From Rhodoluna sp. (GTDB lineage: Bacteria > Actinomycetota > Actinomycetes > Actinomycetales > Microbacteriaceae): DNA of 13,913 bases. Made by a program: the position numbers and the translations under genes. The stretch covers positions 1-13,913 of the forward strand of contig JAEMTJ010000031.1 in assembly GCA_016462375.1 (NCBI GenBank), written 5' to 3'. This document shows positions 7,572-13,913 of the stretch, one piece after another (position 1 is the stretch's first letter; every line of letters starts with the position of its first letter). The notes under the pieces are model-generated. The model was given only the letters and a program-made list of their open reading frames with translations. It did not search any database and was not told the origin of the DNA.

Positions 7572-7667
7572 TTTGACTCCATAATTTTTCAAGCGCCACG
7601 AACGGCGGTTATTTGAGGGGATTTGTGTGGATTATCTCCACTCAGCATTGGGTGGAATGCCCAAGTT
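7572..7667 (-). promoter_or_regulatory. sod-gap spacer with overlapping inverted repeats and a possible -10 box
   Basis: This 96-nt spacer is the longest in the window. Reading the minus strand just after the sod TGA, TTGGG-7 nt-CCCAA (plus positions 7648-7664) can form a hairpin. It overlaps two alternative short inverted repeats, GCATT/AATGC (7645-7660) and TCCAC/GTGGA. None is followed by a U tract. Further down is GATAAT (plus 7631-7636), one mismatch from the -10 consensus, but no -35 box lies 16-18 nt before it. Near the gene, CGCC-6 nt-GGCG (7594-7607) could form a small hairpin in the leader. The gap ribosome site GGAG is at 7577-7580. A gap promoter here is likely on position alone, not proven by the motifs. 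Confidence 0.35.
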
Positions 7668-8291
7668 TCAGGGTAGCAGAAGAGTAGCGGTGTTCTTGCT
7701 AGCCTCGTCGAATCTAGCCTGAACATCTACCCAGTTCACAATGTTCCAGAAGGCTTTTACGTACTCAGGTTTAACGTTCTGGTAGTCCAAGTAGAAGGCG
7801 TGCTCCCACATGTCCAACATCAAAAGCGGTATTGAGCCGACAGAAAGGTTTCCCTGGTGATCATAAAGCTGCTCGATAAGCAATTTTTGGCCCAAGATGT
7901 CCCAAACCAGAATTGACCAACCTGAACCTTGGATTCCCAGCGCGCTAGCCGTGAAATGTGCTCTGAAGGCGTCATAAGAGCCAAAGAAGTTGTCGATAGC
8001 GGCGGCTAGTTCACCAGTTGGCTTATCGCCACCCTCAGGAGACATGTTCTTCCAAAAAACAGTGTGATTGATGTGACCCGCAAGATTGAAAGAGAGATCT
8101 TTCTGGAACTTGTTGACCATAGTCAAGTCGTTCTTCTCGCGTGCTTCGGCCAAGGCATCGATTGCTATGTTAGCTCCATTGACATAAGCCAAGTGGTGCT
8201 TGTCATGGTGAAGTTCCATGATTCGACCAGAAATGTTTGGTTCTAGTGCCCCGTAGTCGTATGAAAGATCCGGCAATACATACTTACTCAT
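7668..8291 (-). CDS. sodA: Superoxide dismutase, Fe/Mn family
   Basis: It converts superoxide to oxygen and hydrogen peroxide. The 207 residues cover the usual N-terminal helical hairpin and C-terminal alpha/beta domain. The four metal ligands are His28 (in MELHHDKHH), His76 (GHINHTVFW), Asp160 and His164 (DMWEHAFYLDYQ), the same numbers as in mycobacterial SodA. Metal choice cannot be read securely: the protein has His145 in YDHQGN, the residue found in the iron enzyme of M. tuberculosis, while neighbouring features resemble manganese enzymes. No signal peptide is visible, so it is probably cytosolic. The ATG has an AGGGA 7 nt upstream. It starts 20 nt after the whiA stop, which suggests cotranscription with rapZ-whiA, and is followed by the gap spacer. 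Confidence 0.95.
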   Translation of the reverse strand: MSKYVLPDLSYDYGALEPNISGRIMELHHDKHHLAYVNGANIAIDALAEAREKNDLTMVNKFQKDLSFNLAGHINHTVFWKNMSPEGGDKPTGELAAAIDNFFGSYDAFRAHFTASALGIQGSGWSILVWDILGQKLLIEQLYDHQGNLSVGSIPLLMLDMWEHAFYLDYQNVKPEYVKAFWNIVNWVDVQARFDEASKNTATLLLP

Positions 8292-8311
8292 TAATGTTTC
8301 CCTGTCTGTTT

Positions 8312-9280
8312 CTAGTCTTGCTCGTGGTCTAATTCTGTACCAGGAATGCCATGTTCAGCCGCAACCTTGTCAGCAAGTGCCAACAATCTTCTAATGCGGC
8401 CAGCAATTGCATCCTTGGTAAGTGGTGGGGAGGCCAATCTGCCTAAATCATCTAAGCTGGCATCCCTGTGCTGAAGACGCAGGTCTCCAGCGAGTTTTAG
8501 ATGGTCTGGTATGTTCTCCCCTAATATCTCCATCGCTCTTCTTACCCGCATTCCAGAGGCAACAGCTGCTTGCGCAGAACGCATTAGGTTTGCATTATCA
8601 AAATTTGCTAAGCGGTTCTGCTTGCCACGAACCTCTCGACGAACGCGCAATTCTTCATACTTTAGAACTACCCCGTGTGCTCCCGTGTGCTTAAGAATCT
8701 CAACGATGGCATCGCCTTCACGAACTACAACGCGATAGACACCTCTAGCCTCACGAACCTTGGCAATTACATCAAGTCTTCTAGCAATACCTACTAGGGC
8801 CATTGCTGCTTCGTTGCCAGGTGCAGTAATTTCCAGAGTTGCTGAACGTCCTGGGTCGGTAAGGGAACCATGAGCAAGGATTGCACCTCGCCAAACAGCA
8901 GCTGCTTCAGCTTTGCTTCCGGAAACTAGGAAAGCTGGTAATCCTCGCACCGGACGGTTCTTGGTATCAATTAGTCCGGTCTGTCTTGCAAGTGTTTCCG
9001 CGTTCTGAGTAACTCTAAGTTGGTACTTGGTGGTCTTCCTTATTCCACCAGCAGAGATCATCGCTAGTTCACTGGTCACTCCATAGACATCATTCAATTC
9101 TCTTTTGACTCTTCTAGCTAATGCTGCGGTGTCAACTTCAATCTCGACAACAATTTTTCCGCCGACTAGATGTAACCCACCGCAGAATCTAAGAATCGTG
9201 GATATCTCAGCGGACTTGATATTGCTCTTGGTGACCTCAACTCTCGCTAGTTCGTCTTTTAGCTCTGCAGTTAATGCCAT
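8312..9280 (-). CDS. whiA: WhiA, sporulation/cell-division transcription regulator
   Basis: WhiA is a DNA-binding protein; in Streptomyces it works with WhiB to switch on sporulation septation, and it is conserved in non-sporulating actinobacteria and Firmicutes, where it affects division. The 322 residues fit the family. The N-terminal part (about 1-195) is the degenerate LAGLIDADG homing-endonuclease-like fold, with RFCGGLHLVGGKIVVEIE near 31-48 and WRGAILAHGSLTDP near 130-143. KQNRLANFDNANL (220-232) is a conserved linker. The C-terminal helix-turn-helix region is about 273-305 (ASLDDLGRL...TKDAIAGRIRRLLALADK). The ATG lies 3 nt after the rapZ stop, with the purine-rich GGAAAAGAG at the rapZ end as the only ribosome site. 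A yvcK/cuvA-type gene, usually found before whiA, is absent. Confidence 0.96.
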   Translation of the reverse strand: MALTAELKDELARVEVTKSNIKSAEISTILRFCGGLHLVGGKIVVEIEVDTAALARRVKRELNDVYGVTSELAMISAGGIRKTTKYQLRVTQNAETLARQTGLIDTKNRPVRGLPAFLVSGSKAEAAAVWRGAILAHGSLTDPGRSATLEITAPGNEAAMALVGIARRLDVIAKVREARGVYRVVVREGDAIVEILKHTGAHGVVLKYEELRVRREVRGKQNRLANFDNANLMRSAQAAVASGMRVRRAMEILGENIPDHLKLAGDLRLQHRDASLDDLGRLASPPLTKDAIAGRIRRLLALADKVAAEHGIPGTELDHEQD

Positions 9281-9283
9281 TAG

Positions 9284-10156
9284 CTACTCTTTTCCTAGAT
9301 CTCGATGCTTAACGCGGACAGCTATTTCAGGGTTGTCAGCTAGCCTCTTAGCTATCTCTATGGCTGTTGCAACAGATCGGTGCTTACCTCCGGTGCAACC
9401 TAGCGCAATTGATGCGTGCTTACGGTTCTCTTTTAGATAACCTCTAATAACAGGCTTCAAGGCGGCAATGTAGTTGACTATAAACTCTTCTGCTCCATCC
9501 TGGGTTAGGACGTAATCGGCAACTTGACTGTCTTCTCCAGTGAATGGTCTTAGCTTTTCATCCCAATAGGGGTTTGGTAAGAAGCGCATATCCGCAATGA
9601 GATCCGCATCGCTGGGAGCTCCGTATTTAAAACCAAAGCTCTGAATCAAAAGGTTAAGTTTTCTGTTTTCAGCTGTTGAGAAATGTTCTGAGATTTTAGC
9701 TGCCAACTGGTAAACATTCATGTCGCTGCTATCGATAATCACATCTGCTTGCTCTCGAAGCGGCAGCAGTGTTTTGCGTTCACTAGTAATACCATCACTG
9801 ATAGTTCCGTTACCCTGCAAAGGATGAGGTCTTCTAACTTGTTCATATCTCTTTATGAGTGTTGCATCGTTGGCTTCAAGAAAAAGTATTCTCGCTTGGA
9901 TATTGTTTTTAATGAGCGAATTCAAATGCGCAGTTAGATCTTCGAATAGTTCTCCACCTCGAGCATCGACCACAACAGCCAATCTCGGTAATTCACGATC
10001 TGACCGAGAAAAAAGTTCAGCCATCTGTTGAATCAGTTGAGGAGGCAGGTTATCAACGACATACCAATCCAAATCCTCCAGGGCTTTGCCAACGGTTGAG
10101 CGACCGGCACCGGACATGCCGGTGACTATGAGGAGTTCATAGTTTTTATCGCTCAA
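9284..10156 (-). CDS. rapZ: RapZ-family nucleotide-binding protein
   Basis: RapZ-family proteins bind nucleotides; in E. coli RapZ is an RNA adaptor that steers decay of the sRNA GlmZ and so glucosamine-6-phosphate synthesis. The actinobacterial target is not known to me, so the E. coli role should not be carried over. The 290-residue protein has a Walker A, GMSGAGRS, at 13-20, DNLPP at 35-39, RRPHPL at 108-113, and the C-terminal family blocks SFGFKYG (173-179), DMRFLPNPYW (189-198) and GCTGGKHRSV (253-262). The start is TTG, supported by AGGAG 7 nt upstream. It is probably first in the rapZ-whiA-sod transcript, after a 79-nt spacer from uvrC. No defect is visible. Confidence 0.95.
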   Translation of the reverse strand: MSDKNYELLIVTGMSGAGRSTVGKALEDLDWYVVDNLPPQLIQQMAELFSRSDRELPRLAVVVDARGGELFEDLTAHLNSLIKNNIQARILFLEANDATLIKRYEQVRRPHPLQGNGTISDGITSERKTLLPLREQADVIIDSSDMNVYQLAAKISEHFSTAENRKLNLLIQSFGFKYGAPSDADLIADMRFLPNPYWDEKLRPFTGEDSQVADYVLTQDGAEEFIVNYIAALKPVIRGYLKENRKHASIALGCTGGKHRSVATAIEIAKRLADNPEIAVRVKHRDLGKE

Positions 10157-10235
10157 TGTGGATCTCCTGAAAAGTTGTTGCTACTAACTCTAATACTTTT
10201 GCGACACGCCCGAGTTGCAAAAGGTTCAACCTTTG
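10157..10235 (-). promoter_or_regulatory. uvrC-rapZ spacer: possible rapZ promoter
   Basis: This 79-nt spacer separates the repair genes from rapZ. On the minus strand TTGCAA (plus 10215-10220) could be a -35 and TATTAG (plus 10190-10195) a -10, but the spacing is 19 nt and both fit the consensus only partly. The rapZ ribosome site AGGAG lies at plus 10164-10168. An inverted repeat at the uvrC end is listed separately. Confidence 0.25.
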
Positions 10236-10236
10236 C
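10217..10236. repeat. Imperfect 20-nt palindrome at the uvrC stop codon
   Basis: The plus strand reads GCAAAAGGTT then CAACCTTTGC; the arms pair as GCAAA(A)GGTT with AACCTTTGC, leaving one unpaired A. In the uvrC transcript this gives an 8-9 bp stem with a very small loop right after the last codons. No U tract follows, so it is not a textbook terminator; it could be an RNA hairpin or a protein site over the rapZ -35 region. Confidence 0.5.
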
Positions 10237-12098
10237 TAGAGGCTTTCGGCTTCCCCAACTTGCGAAATTATTGACTCCGCCAAACTTTTCCCGATACCCG
10301 CTACTTCAGCTATCTCCTCCACAGAGGCCGCTCTAAGCCTCTTAGCTGAACCAAATCTGCGTAGCAAGGCTGTCACCCGTTTCTCCCCCAGCCCTTCAAT
10401 GTTCATCAATTCAGTGGCAATCGAGGATTTACGTTTTTGCCTCTGTGCTGTGATTGCAAAACGATGCGCCTCATCGCGCACTCGCTGAAGGAGAAAAAGC
10501 GCCTCAGTGCTGCGTGGCAGGATGGTCGGAAAAGGGTTGTTGGGTAGCCAAATTTCTTCTAAACGTTTAGCCAGCCCAACGATGTGCATGTCAGTGATCC
10601 CTAAATCATTTAGAGCTCGTTGCGCTGCGTTTACCTGAGGTGCTCCACCATCAACAATCAGTAGCCCAGGTCGATAACTGAATTTGCTGGAGTGCTCCTC
10701 GTCTGCAGATACTAGATACTTCAACCTCCTAGTGAGCACTTGATAGATCGAGTCAGTGTCGTCGGAGGTAGCATCAATGTTGAACTTTCGGTACTGGTCC
10801 TTTTTAGGCAAACCATCTTCAAAAACCACCATCGAGGCAACAACCCCTGTTCCACCTAGATGAGATACGTCAAAGCACTCTATGCGAAGTGGTGCCGCAG
10901 TTAGGTTCAGATAACGTTGTATCTCTCCTAGCGCTTCGGTTCTTGCCGTGAAATCTGCAGTCCGGCGAAGTTTGTAGAGCGAGAGAGCATGCTTAGCATT
11001 TGTTGCTGCAGTTTCTGCGAGAGCCTTCTTATCGCCTCGCTGTGGAACCCGAAGATCTACCTTGCTACCTCGTATTTCAGATAACCATATTCCTAGTGCT
11101 TGAGAATCCTCTGGCAACAGCGGTACAAGGATCTCCTTTGGAACATCAGAGGCAAATGTTGAATCAATTCCGTAAACATTCTGCAAGAGGTATTCGACCA
11201 GTTCTTGAGTGTCGCGCTCCAATTCCTTATCAACTACCCAAGCTCTAACACCACGGATACGGCCGCCTCGTACCCTAAACAAACTAACCGCTGCAGTTAG
11301 TTCGTCATCAGCTATTCCAAACAAATCAGCATCGGTGTTATCCGTGAACACCACAGTGCTCTTCTCCAAAACGGCCTCTAAAGCACTAACATCATCACGT
11401 AAACTTGCGGCTAACTCATACTGTTGAGTTTCTGATGCATCGTTCATGCGCTTCTTCAACGATTCAATGTGCGTTTCATCACCGTGGTTCATGAAGTCAA
11501 CAAAATTCTTGGTTATACCCTTGTGCTCCGTGACAGAAACTCTACCAACGCAGGGAGCAGAACACTTCCCTATGTCAGCAAGCAAACAGGGTCGGTTTGT
11601 GCGCTTTGCTCGTTGAAAAGTTCCACTGGTGCAAGATCTAACCGGGTAAACCTTGAGCAAGGTATCTAAAGTTTCTCGAACTGCCCAAGCTTGGGTGTAG
11701 GGACCAAAATATTTAGCCTGCTTGATGCCCTTGTTCCTTGTTATGAAGGCTCTAGGTATCTCATCACCCACTGTCACGGCGAGGTAAGGGTAACTCTTAT
11801 CGTCTTTGAAACGGACGTTGAAAGGAGGATCAAATTCCTTTATCCAAGTAAATTCAAGCTGTAGGGCTTCAAACTCTGTTTTGACGATGGTCCAGTTCAC
11901 ATCGCGAGCGGTTTGCACCATTCGCCTGGTTTTCTCTTGCAAGCTTTCAAGCGGTGCAAAATAGGAACTCAGTCTTGCTCGTAGGTTTTTAGCTTTACCG
12001 ACGTAAAGCACTCTGCCGTTTTCGTCGATAAACCGGTAAACACCAGGATTGGTTGGTATCTCCCCGGTTTTAGGTCGAAAATCGACATCGTTGGCCAT
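10236..12098 (-). CDS. uvrC: UvrABC system protein C
   Basis: UvrC makes both incisions around a DNA lesion in nucleotide excision repair. The 620 residues show the whole domain series. The GIY-YIG nuclease for the 3' cut is at about 16-95 (NPGVYRF, then LYVGKAKNLRARL). A cysteine set, Cys156, Cys171, Cys179 and Cys183, has the spacing of the iron-sulphur ligands reported for E. coli UvrC. The UVR helical hairpin that contacts UvrB is about 211-245. The RNase H-like nuclease for the 5' cut has FDVSH (Asp410), LLIVDGG (Asp483) and RDEAHRF (His545). Tandem helix-hairpin-helix motifs lie at about 566-615. The ATG is 1 nt after the uvrA stop (TAAAATG), so the pair is coupled. Family and start are secure. 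Confidence 0.97.
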   Translation of the reverse strand: MANDVDFRPKTGEIPTNPGVYRFIDENGRVLYVGKAKNLRARLSSYFAPLESLQEKTRRMVQTARDVNWTIVKTEFEALQLEFTWIKEFDPPFNVRFKDDKSYPYLAVTVGDEIPRAFITRNKGIKQAKYFGPYTQAWAVRETLDTLLKVYPVRSCTSGTFQRAKRTNRPCLLADIGKCSAPCVGRVSVTEHKGITKNFVDFMNHGDETHIESLKKRMNDASETQQYELAASLRDDVSALEAVLEKSTVVFTDNTDADLFGIADDELTAAVSLFRVRGGRIRGVRAWVVDKELERDTQELVEYLLQNVYGIDSTFASDVPKEILVPLLPEDSQALGIWLSEIRGSKVDLRVPQRGDKKALAETAATNAKHALSLYKLRRTADFTARTEALGEIQRYLNLTAAPLRIECFDVSHLGGTGVVASMVVFEDGLPKKDQYRKFNIDATSDDTDSIYQVLTRRLKYLVSADEEHSSKFSYRPGLLIVDGGAPQVNAAQRALNDLGITDMHIVGLAKRLEEIWLPNNPFPTILPRSTEALFLLQRVRDEAHRFAITAQRQKRKSSIATELMNIEGLGEKRVTALLRRFGSAKRLRAASVEEIAEVAGIGKSLAESIISQVGEAESL

Positions 12099-12099
12099 T

Positions 12100-13913
12100 T
12101 TAGGTACCCAGAACGTCTTTCAGAAATTTCCCAGTATGTGATTTTGTTGACTTGGCAACATCTTCAGGGGTTCCTGTTGCAATAATCTCTCCGCCACCTG
12201 ATCCACCTTCGGGACCGATGTCAATGATCCAATCTGCAGACTTGATTACATCCAAGTTATGCTCAATCACCACGACAGTGTTTCCTTTTTCAACTAGGCC
12301 ATTAAGTACGATGAGTAATTTACGAACGTCTTCGAAGTGCAGGCCTGTGGTTGGTTCATCTAAGACATAGATACTTCGACCGTTAGAGCGCTTCTGTAAC
12401 TCAGTTGCTAGCTTGACACGTTGAGCTTCACCACCAGAAAGAGTGGTTGCACTCTGGCCAAGTCGCACGTAGCCAAGCCCAACTTCAACAAGAGTGACTA
12501 GATATCTTGAAATCGATGTGATTGCGGCGAAGAATTCTGCAGCTTCTGCTATTGGCATCTCCAAGACTTCAGAGATTGACTTACCTTTGTATCGAACTTG
12601 CAGTGTTTCCCTGTTGTATCTAGCTCCGTGGCAGACTTCACACGTGACGTAAACATCTGGTAGGAAGTTCATCTCAATCTTTAACGTGCCATCGCCGCTA
12701 CAAGCCTCACAACGACCACCTTTTACGTTGAAAGAGAACCGGCCCTGCTGATATCCCCTGGCTTTGGATTCTTGAGTATCAGCAAACAGCTTCCGAATGT
12801 TGTCAAAAACACCGGTATAGGTAGCTGGGTTAGATCGAGGTGTTCTCCCAATTGGGTTCTGATCCACGTGAACGACTTTGTCTAGTTGGTCAAGACCTTC
12901 AACACGAGTGTGTTTACCAGCGACACCCTTTGCGCCATTGAGCTTATTGGCAAGAACCTCATAGAGAACATCGTTTACCAATGAAGACTTACCAGAGCCA
13001 CTCACGCCGGTCACTGCAGTGAGTGTGCCAAGTGGGAAAACCACGTCAACGTTCTTCAGATTGTTCTCTTTAGCTCCGACAACCTTGATTACACGTTTCA
13101 GGTCTGCTTGTCTGCGAACCTTTGGAGTTGCGATTGATTCTCTACCGCTTAGGAAAGCTCCGGTAATAGATTCTTTGTTGGTCAGGATTGCTTTATAACT
13201 GCCACTGTGAACAACCTCACCACCATGAACACCAGCGCCTGGACCAATATCAACAAGCCAGTCCGCTGCTTTGATGGTGTCCTCATCGTGCTCAACGACA
13301 ATGAGGGTATTTCCAAGATTCTTTAGCTTGACGAGGGTCTCAATCAAACGACGGTTATCGCGCTGGTGCAGACCGATACTTGGTTCATCCAATACGTAGA
13401 GGACGCCGGTGAGGCCAGCTCCAATCTGGGTTGCTAATCTAATGCGTTGAGCTTCGCCACCGGAAAGAGTCGCGGCAGCTCTCTCTAAACTGAGATATTC
13501 GAGCCCGACAGCTACTAAGAACTCAAGCCTGGCCTTGATCTCTCGAAGAACTTGGGCGGCAATCTTTTCATCGCGTTTATCCAGTTTTATCTTTTCGAAG
13601 AAGTTAAGACAGTTCGCCAGTGACATGAAACAAACATCAGCTATCGAGGTGTTTGCTACCGTCACCGCTAGAACCTCTGGACGTAATCTGGCCCCGTTGC
13701 AATCAGGACATGGTGTTTCTCTCAAATACTCAGCCCAGCGTGAGCGTCCATAGTCGTTTTCGGCTTCTAGATATTTACGTTCGATGTAATTTAGCGCCCC
13801 TTCAAATCCAGTGGTGTATCGAAGTTCTCTTCCATACTTGTTCTTCCACTTCATTTGAACATCGAAGTTGTTTCCATAAAGCACCGCGTCCTGGATTTCG
13901 TCTGGGAGATCTT
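12100..13913 (-). CDS. uvrA: UvrABC system protein A, C-terminal two thirds (5' part beyond window)
   Basis: UvrA is the damage-recognising ABC ATPase of nucleotide excision repair. The frame runs open to the window edge, giving 603 residues of a protein normally about 940-1000 long, so some 350-400 N-terminal residues are missing from view. The GTG at 13884 is internal: LPDEIQDAVLYG around it is ordinary UvrA sequence. Visible in order are CPDCNGARLRPE (about 13713-13675), the first ABC signature LSGGEAQRIRLATQ with DEPSIGLHQRDN (about 13470-13360), the second Walker A GVSGSGKSS (13008-12982), the zinc-finger pairs CEACSGDG and CEVCHGA (about 12720-12625), and the second signature LSGGEAQRVKLATE with DEPTTGLH (about 12446-12345). 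It ends 1 nt before uvrC. No frameshift was seen. Confidence 0.97.
   Translation of the reverse strand, partial: DLPDEIQDAVLYGNNFDVQMKWKNKYGRELRYTTGFEGALNYIERKYLEAENDYGRSRWAEYLRETPCPDCNGARLRPEVLAVTVANTSIADVCFMSLANCLNFFEKIKLDKRDEKIAAQVLREIKARLEFLVAVGLEYLSLERAAATLSGGEAQRIRLATQIGAGLTGVLYVLDEPSIGLHQRDNRRLIETLVKLKNLGNTLIVVEHDEDTIKAADWLVDIGPGAGVHGGEVVHSGSYKAILTNKESITGAFLSGRESIATPKVRRQADLKRVIKVVGAKENNLKNVDVVFPLGTLTAVTGVSGSGKSSLVNDVLYEVLANKLNGAKGVAGKHTRVEGLDQLDKVVHVDQNPIGRTPRSNPATYTGVFDNIRKLFADTQESKARGYQQGRFSFNVKGGRCEACSGDGTLKIEMNFLPDVYVTCEVCHGARYNRETLQVRYKGKSISEVLEMPIAEAAEFFAAITSISRYLVTLVEVGLGYVRLGQSATTLSGGEAQRVKLATELQKRSNGRSIYVLDEPTTGLHFEDVRKLLIVLNGLVEKGNTVVVIEHNLDVIKSADWIIDIGPEGGSGGGEIIATGTPEDVAKSTKSHTGKFLKDVLGT

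Noticed and set aside
7572..7592. Longer gap start at the TTG at 7592
   Set aside because: The ATG at 7571 has GGAG at 5 nt and matches the family N-terminus; the TTG form would place the ribosome site inside the gene.
8312..9280. WhiA as a homing endonuclease or mobile element
   Set aside because: The LAGLIDADG-like fold is a normal, non-catalytic part of WhiA, and the C-terminal helix-turn-helix and conserved context mark it as the regulator.
12100..13884. A complete short UvrA-like protein starting at the GTG at 13884
   Set aside because: The frame stays open to the window edge and the residues before the GTG are typical UvrA, so this is a window cut, not a short paralogue.
1..13913. CRISPR arrays, tRNA or rRNA genes, insertion sequences, phage or toxin-antitoxin genes, defence systems
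   Set aside because: No repeat-spacer pattern, cloverleaf, transposase, terminal repeats or unassigned gene was seen; nearly every base is in a recognised housekeeping gene.

Overview
The window is a compact housekeeping region of an actinobacterium. RbpA and WhiA are actinobacterial hallmarks, OpcA is largely actinobacterial, and the order uvrA-uvrC-rapZ-whiA-(sod)-gap-pgk-tpiA-secG-rbpA facing pgi-zwf-opcA-pgl is familiar from that phylum. The OpcA, Pgi and RbpA sequences look most like Microbacteriaceae from memory. By eye the DNA is AT-richer than typical members, and only about 262 of 13,913 nt lie between genes. I therefore infer a low-GC, small-genome, probably aquatic Microbacteriaceae-like organism; the family call is an inference, not a search result.

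Layout. Plus strand, 1-3858: the 3' part of pgi, then zwf, opcA and pgl. They are packed with gaps of 9 nt, a 4-nt overlap and 2 nt, and form an oxidative pentose-phosphate operon. Minus strand, 3855-13913, read right to left: uvrA (its 5' part lies beyond the window) and uvrC; then rapZ, whiA and a superoxide dismutase; then gap, pgk, tpiA, secG and rbpA. The two strands converge with a 4-nt overlap of the pgl and rbpA stop codons. The only non-coding stretches over 40 nt are 4524-4567, 7572-7667 and 10157-10235; these are the likely places for promoters or RNA structures. No gap exceeds 300 bases, and I saw no RNA gene, IS element, CRISPR array or phage gene.

How the genes work together. 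Pgi and Zwf compete for glucose-6-phosphate at the branch of glycolysis and the pentose phosphate pathway. OpcA is needed for active Zwf, and Pgl hydrolyses the lactone that Zwf makes. Gap, Pgk and TpiA are lower glycolysis. SecG is a translocon subunit and RbpA an RNA polymerase cofactor. UvrA and UvrC are nucleotide excision repair. RapZ and WhiA are a nucleotide-binding protein and a developmental or cell-division regulator. SOD detoxifies superoxide.

I found no undescribed system. The points most worth a second look are the absence of a yvcK/cuvA-type gene between rapZ and whiA (they are 3 nt apart), the sod gene placed between whiA and gap, the fully overlapping convergent operon ends, a palindrome at the uvrC stop codon, and a basic C-terminal tail on RbpA.
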